DNA of 64,000 bases from Novosphingobium lentum NBRC 107847 (lineage in GTDB: Bacteria > Pseudomonadota > Alphaproteobacteria > Sphingomonadales > Sphingomonadaceae): the NCBI RefSeq assembly GCF_001590965.1, contig NZ_BCTW01000022.1:1-64000 (forward strand). Reading direction: 5' to 3'. A program made the translations under genes and the position numbers. The notes under the pieces are model-generated. The model did not search any database and had not been told where the DNA came from. It saw only the letters and a program-made list of their open reading frames with translations. Shown here in pieces: positions 59,173-64,000 of the stretch (its first letter is position 1; each line of letters begins with the position of its first letter).

Positions 59173-60183
59173 ATGACCGACCAGAGCAAGATCCCGGTGC
59201 CGCCGTCCGGCCCGTCGCTGATCGAGCGCGCTTCGGGCGCGTTCGACTGGAACACGCTGCGCCGCCCGGCGCTGCCCGATGCGCCGGTCAAGCCGCGCGC
59301 GGCCCCTGAAGTTGCGCCCGTCGCAGCGCCTGTATCAGCGCCCTCCGCAGCCCCGGCGCAGCCGCCGCCTGCCGCGATTGCACCGGTCGCCGCGCCGGTC
59401 GCGCCGCCAGTCCAGGCGGTTCCGACGGCTCCGGTCAAGCAGTTCGCCGGCCACTACCACCACATCGATCGCCGCCACTTGCGCGAGCAATGCCTGATCG
59501 AGCCCGATGGCCCGGTCACCGGACTGCTCGAGGAATTCCGCATCGTGAAGCGGCAGCTGCTGCTGACGGCATCCGAATCGCGCCAGGGCATCGGCGCCCC
59601 GCACGGCGAGCGCATCCTCGTCTGCTCGGCGCTGCCGGGTGAGGGCAAGACGTTCTGCGCGGTCAACCTCGCGCTGTCGATCGCGGCGGAAAAGGACAAC
59701 GAGGTCCTGCTGGTCGATGCCGACTTCGCCAAGCCGAGCGTGCTGTCCGCGCTGGGCCTGCCTGGCGGCCCCGGCCTGATGGATGCGCTGGCCGATCCGT
59801 CGCTGCCGGTGGAGGATTGCATCCTGGGCACCGACATTCCCGGACTGTTCGTACTGCCTGCGGGCAACTCGACCGGATCGGATACCGAATTCGTGGCATC
59901 ATCGCGCACTGCCAGCGTGCTCGACCGGCTGACCCAGCATGCGCCCAGCCGCATCGTGATCTTCGATTCCCCGCCGGCCCTGGCCGCGTCGCCGGCATCG
60001 GAACTGGCGATGCACGTCGGCCAGGCGGTGATGATCGTACGCGCAGACCGCACCGGAGAGGCGGCGCTGCGTGATGCCTTGAACCTGCTTTCCGGATGTG
60101 AGGACATCAAGCTCCTGCTCAACTGCACGAAGTTTTCGCCGACCGGGCGGCGCTTCGGCTCGTATTATGGATACAAGGAATGA
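59173..60183 (+). CDS. XrtA-associated tyrosine autokinase
   Basis: BY-kinase-like ATPase that controls polysaccharide polymerisation and export with the Wzz-type protein. The N terminus is Pro/Ala-rich (about residues 30-90). Walker A is CSALPGEGKTFCAVNLAL (E157-T160) and Walker A' is VLLVDADFAKPSVL. A further motif is IVIFDSPPALAAS. It ends in RRFGSYYGYKE with a tyrosine cluster typical of the autophosphorylated tail. Its stop overlaps the following barrel gene ATG by four bases. Confidence 0.88.
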   Translation: MTDQSKIPVPPSGPSLIERASGAFDWNTLRRPALPDAPVKPRAAPEVAPVAAPVSAPSAAPAQPPPAAIAPVAAPVAPPVQAVPTAPVKQFAGHYHHIDRRHLREQCLIEPDGPVTGLLEEFRIVKRQLLLTASESRQGIGAPHGERILVCSALPGEGKTFCAVNLALSIAAEKDNEVLLVDADFAKPSVLSALGLPGGPGLMDALADPSLPVEDCILGTDIPGLFVLPAGNSTGSDTEFVASSRTASVLDRLTQHAPSRIVIFDSPPALAASPASELAMHVGQAVMIVRADRTGEAALRDALNLLSGCEDIKLLLNCTKFSPTGRRFGSYYGYKE

Positions 60184-61904
60184 GCATCATTCGCACATTC
60201 GCGCGCCGCGGCGCACTTGCCGGGGTCAGCTTGCTCGCGTTCGTCGCGATGCCCGCGCTGGCCCAGCAGATGGACTATCAGGACGTTGATGGCGGTTCCG
60301 ATGGCGCATCGCAGGACGCCCGCGCGCCCGCGTCCACGCACGGTCATGGCCGGCGCGTGGGCACGTCGGGTGGCCGCACGACCATCGTGCCTTATCTCGA
60401 AGTCACCCAGAACGTCGCCGCCGAACTGTCACCGGGCCACGAAGTGCTGACCTACAGCACGGTTGCGGCCGGGATCGATGCGGCGATCAACGGGCAGTAC
60501 ACGCAAGGCTCGGTCTCGCTGCGCTATGAGCGCCGCATCCGCGAAAGCGGCAACGTGCTGAGCGGCGATACCGTCTCGGGCATCGCCCGCGTCAAGCACG
60601 ACCTGGTGCCGCACACGCTGTCGATCGAGGCCGGCGGCCTGGCCACGCGCACACGCGTCGAAGCCAGCGGCGCGACCAGCCTCAACCCGCTCGCCACCGG
60701 CGATGCGGTGAGCCAGATCTACTCGGTCTATGCCGGGCCGGCGCTGTCGACGCATGTCGGCGATGTCGGCATCAACGGTTCATACATGGCCGGCTACACC
60801 AAAGTCGAAGCTCCGCATTCGGTGCGGCTGGCGCCCGGTCAACCGGCGGTCGACGTGTTCGATCACTCGATCGCGCACGCCGCGCAGCTTTCGGCCACGA
60901 CCCGGCCCGGCACCGTGCTGCCGGTCGGGCTGGCGGCATCGGTCGGCTACAACCGCGAAGACATCTCCAACCTCGACCAGCGCGCGGAAGACTTCCACGC
61001 TTCGGGCGAGGCAACCCTGCCGGTCACCTCCGATCTCGCGCTCGTGGCCGGCGTCGGTTACGAGAAGGTCAAGGTCTCGTCGCGCGATGCGCTGCGCGAT
61101 GCCACCGGCGCGCCGGTGCTGGGCGCCGACGGCCGGTTCGTGACCGACAAGTCTACGCCGCGCCGCATCGCCTACGACGTCAAGGGACTGATCTGGGATG
61201 CCGGGGTAATCTGGCGTCCGAGCCGCCGCACCGAACTGGCGGCTTACGTCGGCCGCCGTTACGGTTCGACCAGCTATTACGGCTCGTTCTCCTACGCGCC
61301 CAATGAACGCAGCGCGCTCAACGTCTCGGTCTATGACAGCATCTCGGGCTTCGGCAGCCAGGTGGGCCGCGCGCTGCGCGACCTGCCGACCGACTTCCAG
61401 GTATCGCGCAACCCGTTCAATGGCGACATCAGCGGTTGCGTCACCGGCGCGAGCGGCGGGGGTTGCGTCAACAACGCGCTGGCCTCGGTCTCGTCCTCGG
61501 TGTTCCGCTCGCGCGGGGTCAGCGCCAGCTACGTCCACACCATCGGACGGTGGCAGGCAGGGATCGGCGCGGGGTATGACAACCGCAAGTACATCGCGGC
61601 GCCCGGCACGGTGCTGGCGGTGGCCAACGGCGTGACCGACCAGACCTACTACGTCGATGCCTCGCTGGGCGGATCGATCGATCGCAGTTCGCGCTTTGCC
61701 GCAGCCGTCTATGCCAACTGGTACCAGAGCGGGCTTTCGTCTTCAGGCGATGCTACCGCGATCGGTGCCAACGCCTCGTACTTCCGCAACCTGACCGACC
61801 GGTTGGTCGCGTCAGCCGGGGTCGGGATCGACGGGATCAACCGCAAGTTGACGCCGGACGAATGGATCGCCGAAGGCCAGGTCGGCCTGCGGTACAACTT
61901 CTGA
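60180..61904 (+). CDS. Outer-membrane beta-barrel protein of the exosortase A cluster
   Basis: An uncharacterised family found in PEP-CTERM clusters. The signal peptide is MSIIRTFARRGALAGVSLLAFVAMPALA. The mature part is a long run of strands with alternating hydrophobic and polar residues (ASVGYNREDISNL, AAYVGRRYGSTSYYGSFSYAPNERSAL, GIGAGYDNRKYIAAPGT, AAVYANWYQSGLSS) and it ends in VGLRYNF, a typical C-terminal outer-membrane signature. One Cys pair lies in ISGCVTGASGGGCVNN. Its role is presumably exopolysaccharide export, inferred from context. Confidence 0.85.
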   Translation: MSIIRTFARRGALAGVSLLAFVAMPALAQQMDYQDVDGGSDGASQDARAPASTHGHGRRVGTSGGRTTIVPYLEVTQNVAAELSPGHEVLTYSTVAAGIDAAINGQYTQGSVSLRYERRIRESGNVLSGDTVSGIARVKHDLVPHTLSIEAGGLATRTRVEASGATSLNPLATGDAVSQIYSVYAGPALSTHVGDVGINGSYMAGYTKVEAPHSVRLAPGQPAVDVFDHSIAHAAQLSATTRPGTVLPVGLAASVGYNREDISNLDQRAEDFHASGEATLPVTSDLALVAGVGYEKVKVSSRDALRDATGAPVLGADGRFVTDKSTPRRIAYDVKGLIWDAGVIWRPSRRTELAAYVGRRYGSTSYYGSFSYAPNERSALNVSVYDSISGFGSQVGRALRDLPTDFQVSRNPFNGDISGCVTGASGGGCVNNALASVSSSVFRSRGVSASYVHTIGRWQAGIGAGYDNRKYIAAPGTVLAVANGVTDQTYYVDASLGGSIDRSSRFAAAVYANWYQSGLSSSGDATAIGANASYFRNLTDRLVASAGVGIDGINRKLTPDEWIAEGQVGLRYNF

Positions 61905-61940
61905 GCCTGATGTTCTTCTGAGCCCTGTGGAGTGGCTGCG

Positions 61941-63176
61941 ATGTACGATGAATTCTATGGCCTGAGCGGACGCCCGTTCCAGCTGACCCCCGATCCGGAT
62001 TTCTATTTCGAGACCGCGACGCACCGCAAGGCGCTGTCGTACCTCGGCTATGGTCTGGCGCAAGGTGAGGGCTTCATCGTCATCACCGGGGAAGTCGGCG
62101 CGGGCAAGAGCACGCTGGCCGCGCACCTGATGGCCACGATCGACCGCGACCGGCTGACGGCAGCGCAGATCGTCACCAGCAAGCTGGATGCCGGCGAGAT
62201 CGTGCATGTCGCCGCGCACGCGTTCGGCATCGATGTGGCCGCCAACGACAAGGCTTCGGCGCTGGGTGCGATCGAACGCTTCCTCCAGGACGAGGCGCGC
62301 GCCGGACGCCGCACGCTGCTGGTCGTCGATGAATCGCAGAACCTGTCGATCGCGGCGCTCGAAGAACTGCGGATGCTGTCCAACTTCCAGCTCGGCGCGC
62401 ATCCGCTGTTGCAGATCCTGCTGCTCGGCCAGCCCGAATTCCGCGAGACGCTGCAGAATTCGCCGGATCTGGAGCAGTTGCGCCAGCGCGTGATCGCGAC
62501 GCACCATCTCGAAGCGATGGATGCCGCCGAGATCGGGCCCTACATCGAACATCGCCTCGCCCGCGTGGGCTGGGACGGTCACAACCCCGAATTCGAACCG
62601 CGTGTCTATGCCGAGCTGGACAAGGCCAGTGGTGCGATCCCGCGCCGGGTCAACCAGATCGTCAACCGCCTGCTGCTGATGGGCGCGGTCGAGCAGCGCA
62701 AGCAGATCGATGTCACCATGTTCAAGGCGGTGATGGCCGATCTGGGCCGTGATGGTGCGCTGCCCGCGCCGGTGCAGGCGGCCGCGCTGGCCCGACCCGT
62801 GGCGCCGGTGTCCGCCGATGCCTTCGGTCAGGACGAACTGGCTCCGACCCCGCTACCCGCCCCCCCGGCTGCTGCCGAGCAGATCGACTTTGCCAAGATC
62901 GAAGCCGTTCTGGCCAGCCGCGACGAGCAGATCGCCGAACTGCAACAGGCAGTGATCGAACTGGCCGAGATGCGGCCGGCCCCGTCGGCGGCCCCGTCGC
63001 CTGCCGGTGAAGGCCGCCCGTCCGACGACGAGATCATCGATGCGCTGGCCGAAGCGGCTCGCCGCATCACCGCGCTCGAGGCGCAGTCGCGCGAACAGGA
63101 ACAGACCATCCGCCACACGCTGACGATGCTGATCGAATGGATCGAAGGCGAAGATCCGCATCGCGCCGCTGCCTGA
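61941..63176 (+). CDS. XrtA/PEP-CTERM-associated AAA+ ATPase
   Basis: An ATPase related to ExeA/GspA, common in exosortase A clusters. Walker A is GEVGAGKSTLAAHLM (G53-S57) and Walker B LLVVDESQNLSI. The AAA+ sensor region includes LLQILLLGQPEFRETL and QRVIATHHLEAM. The C-terminal region from about 255 is Pro/Ala-rich and then coiled-coil (about 330-411). ATG 61941 has GTGGAG upstream; a GTG at 61932 is an alternative. It probably energises assembly or transport of the export machine. Confidence 0.88.
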   Translation: MYDEFYGLSGRPFQLTPDPDFYFETATHRKALSYLGYGLAQGEGFIVITGEVGAGKSTLAAHLMATIDRDRLTAAQIVTSKLDAGEIVHVAAHAFGIDVAANDKASALGAIERFLQDEARAGRRTLLVVDESQNLSIAALEELRMLSNFQLGAHPLLQILLLGQPEFRETLQNSPDLEQLRQRVIATHHLEAMDAAEIGPYIEHRLARVGWDGHNPEFEPRVYAELDKASGAIPRRVNQIVNRLLLMGAVEQRKQIDVTMFKAVMADLGRDGALPAPVQAAALARPVAPVSADAFGQDELAPTPLPAPPAAAEQIDFAKIEAVLASRDEQIAELQQAVIELAEMRPAPSAAPSPAGEGRPSDDEIIDALAEAARRITALEAQSREQEQTIRHTLTMLIEWIEGEDPHRAAA

Positions 63177-63216
63177 CGACGTCTGCCGCCTTCCTTCCGA
63201 CCCGAGGTTACGTTCC

Positions 63217-64000
63217 ATGCCCGGCTCTGCCGAGAAAACGCTGAATGGCCTTTCGGTCGACGTCGAGGACTGGTTCCAGGTCGGCGCGTTCGAGAACGTC
63301 ATCGATCGCGGGGACTGGGAGGCATGCGATTCGCGCGTCGAGCGCAATTGCGATGCCATCCTGGCGATGTTCGATGACGCCGACGTGGTCGGCACGTTCT
63401 TCACGCTGGGCTGGGTGGCGCAGCGGTATCCCGCGATGATGCGGCGCATTGCCGCGCAAGGCCACGAAATCGCCAGCCACGGCTGGGACCACGCCCGCGT
63501 GTTCACGCTCGGGGCCAAGGCCTTCGGTGAGGACTTGCAGCGGACCCGCGCCGTGCTCGAGGACATCACCGGTGCCAGCGTGCGCGGCTATCGCGCGCCG
63601 AGCTTTTCGATCGACGCGCGCACGCCATGGGCCCACGAAGTGCTGGCCGAGCAGGGCTATCTTTATTCGTCGAGCGTCGCCCCGATCGTCCATGACCATT
63701 ACGGCTGGCGGGAAGCGCCGCGGTTCGCGTTCCGCCCGGTTGCGGGTGCCGACCTGATCGAAATTCCGGTGACGACCGCAGAGTTTGCCGGTCGTCGGCT
63801 CGCGGCGGGCGGCGGTGGATTCTTCCGCGTGCTGCCCTATGCGCTGTCGCGCTGGGCCATCCACCAGGTCAACAGCCGCGACGAACGCCCGGCCGTGTTC
63901 TACTTCCACCCGTGGGAGATCGATCCCGATCAGCCGCGCGTGGCGCACGCGCCGCTGCGGTCGCGGCTGCGGCACTACACCAACCTGTCTGGCATGGCCG
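63217..64000 (+). CDS. Polysaccharide deacetylase, exosortase A-associated, 5' part
   Basis: The frame runs open from ATG 63217 to the end of the window, so the gene is cut off. The N terminus reads MPGSAEKTLNGLSVDVEDWF, with the DVEDWF motif of the PEP-CTERM-associated deacetylase family. The catalytic region includes GTFFTLGWVAQRYP and GHEIASHGWDHARVF, with the zinc-binding His pair (NodB homology). YRAPSFSID and later VFYFHPWEIDPDQPR are the third and fourth NodB motifs. It probably removes acetyl groups from the exopolysaccharide during export. It comes last in the visible operon, 40 bases after the ATPase gene. Confidence 0.88.
   Translation, partial: MPGSAEKTLNGLSVDVEDWFQVGAFENVIDRGDWEACDSRVERNCDAILAMFDDADVVGTFFTLGWVAQRYPAMMRRIAAQGHEIASHGWDHARVFTLGAKAFGEDLQRTRAVLEDITGASVRGYRAPSFSIDARTPWAHEVLAEQGYLYSSSVAPIVHDHYGWREAPRFAFRPVAGADLIEIPVTTAEFAGRRLAAGGGGFFRVLPYALSRWAIHQVNSRDERPAVFYFHPWEIDPDQPRVAHAPLRSRLRHYTNLSGMA

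Overview
The window reads as chromosome of a high-GC alphaproteobacterium, most likely a sphingomonad (order Sphingomonadales). Supporting signs are class I (archaeal-type) lysyl-tRNA synthetase, an rpmF-plsX-fabH-ihfA-merR cluster, a complete-looking set of exosortase A (XrtA/EpsH) associated exopolysaccharide genes, and several families of short palindromic intergenic repeats of the kind common in sphingomonads. Species cannot be fixed from the sequence. No rRNA, tRNA, IS element, prophage or CRISPR array was recognised.

Layout. 1-2.2 kb: 3' end of a large filamentous-haemagglutinin-like secreted protein. 2.3-8.9 kb: cysS (with a repeat inserted in frame), a DUF559 endonuclease-like gene bracketed by repeats, a D-2-hydroxyacid dehydrogenase, an acetolactate-synthase-family ThDP enzyme and an aldehyde dehydrogenase. 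9.2-19.4 kb: a tightly coupled four-gene operon encoding a five-haem cytochrome c, a tandem HbpS/GlcG-domain lipoprotein, an outer-membrane beta-barrel protein and a 1,546-residue ten-haem cytochrome with a C-terminal LVIVD-repeat propeller. This is the strongest candidate for an undescribed system: it has the parts expected of a trans-envelope electron conduit. 19.5-21.8 kb: two overlapping small conserved genes divergent from an S24-family repressor, then an MBL-fold hydrolase. 21.9-25.6 kb: a MAPEG protein, then the rpmF-plsX-fabH-ihfA-merR operon with a possible attenuator leader. 25.6-29.8 kb: secreted protein, SixA-like phosphatase, DinG/XPD-like helicase. 30.2-32.1 kb: fasciclin protein, anti-sigma factor and ECF sigma factor. 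32.2-38.4 kb: lysyl-tRNA synthetase, DUF1003 membrane protein, DUF885 lipoprotein, 2OG-Fe(II) oxygenase, winged-helix regulator, cytochrome b561. 38.5-50.8 kb: RcnB-like protein, ettA, M28 peptidase, thiolase, M20 amidohydrolase plus thioesterase, a LOV blue-light histidine kinase with its receiver, a tyrosine phosphatase, a putative outer-membrane protein and thioredoxin reductase.

51.1-64.0 kb is the exosortase A exopolysaccharide region. On the minus strand lie a FemAB-like acyltransferase, an acyl carrier protein and the two exosortase-associated hydrolases. On the plus strand lie an AMP-forming acyl ligase and PLP decarboxylase pair, then export lipoprotein, chain-length determinant, tyrosine autokinase, outer-membrane barrel, AAA+ ATPase and polysaccharide deacetylase, the last running off the window. 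The exosortase gene itself is not in view.

Functional assignments come from reading motifs and recalled family features; no database search was run. Start codons were chosen from ribosome-binding sites, overlaps and family-typical N termini, and uncertain ones are flagged.
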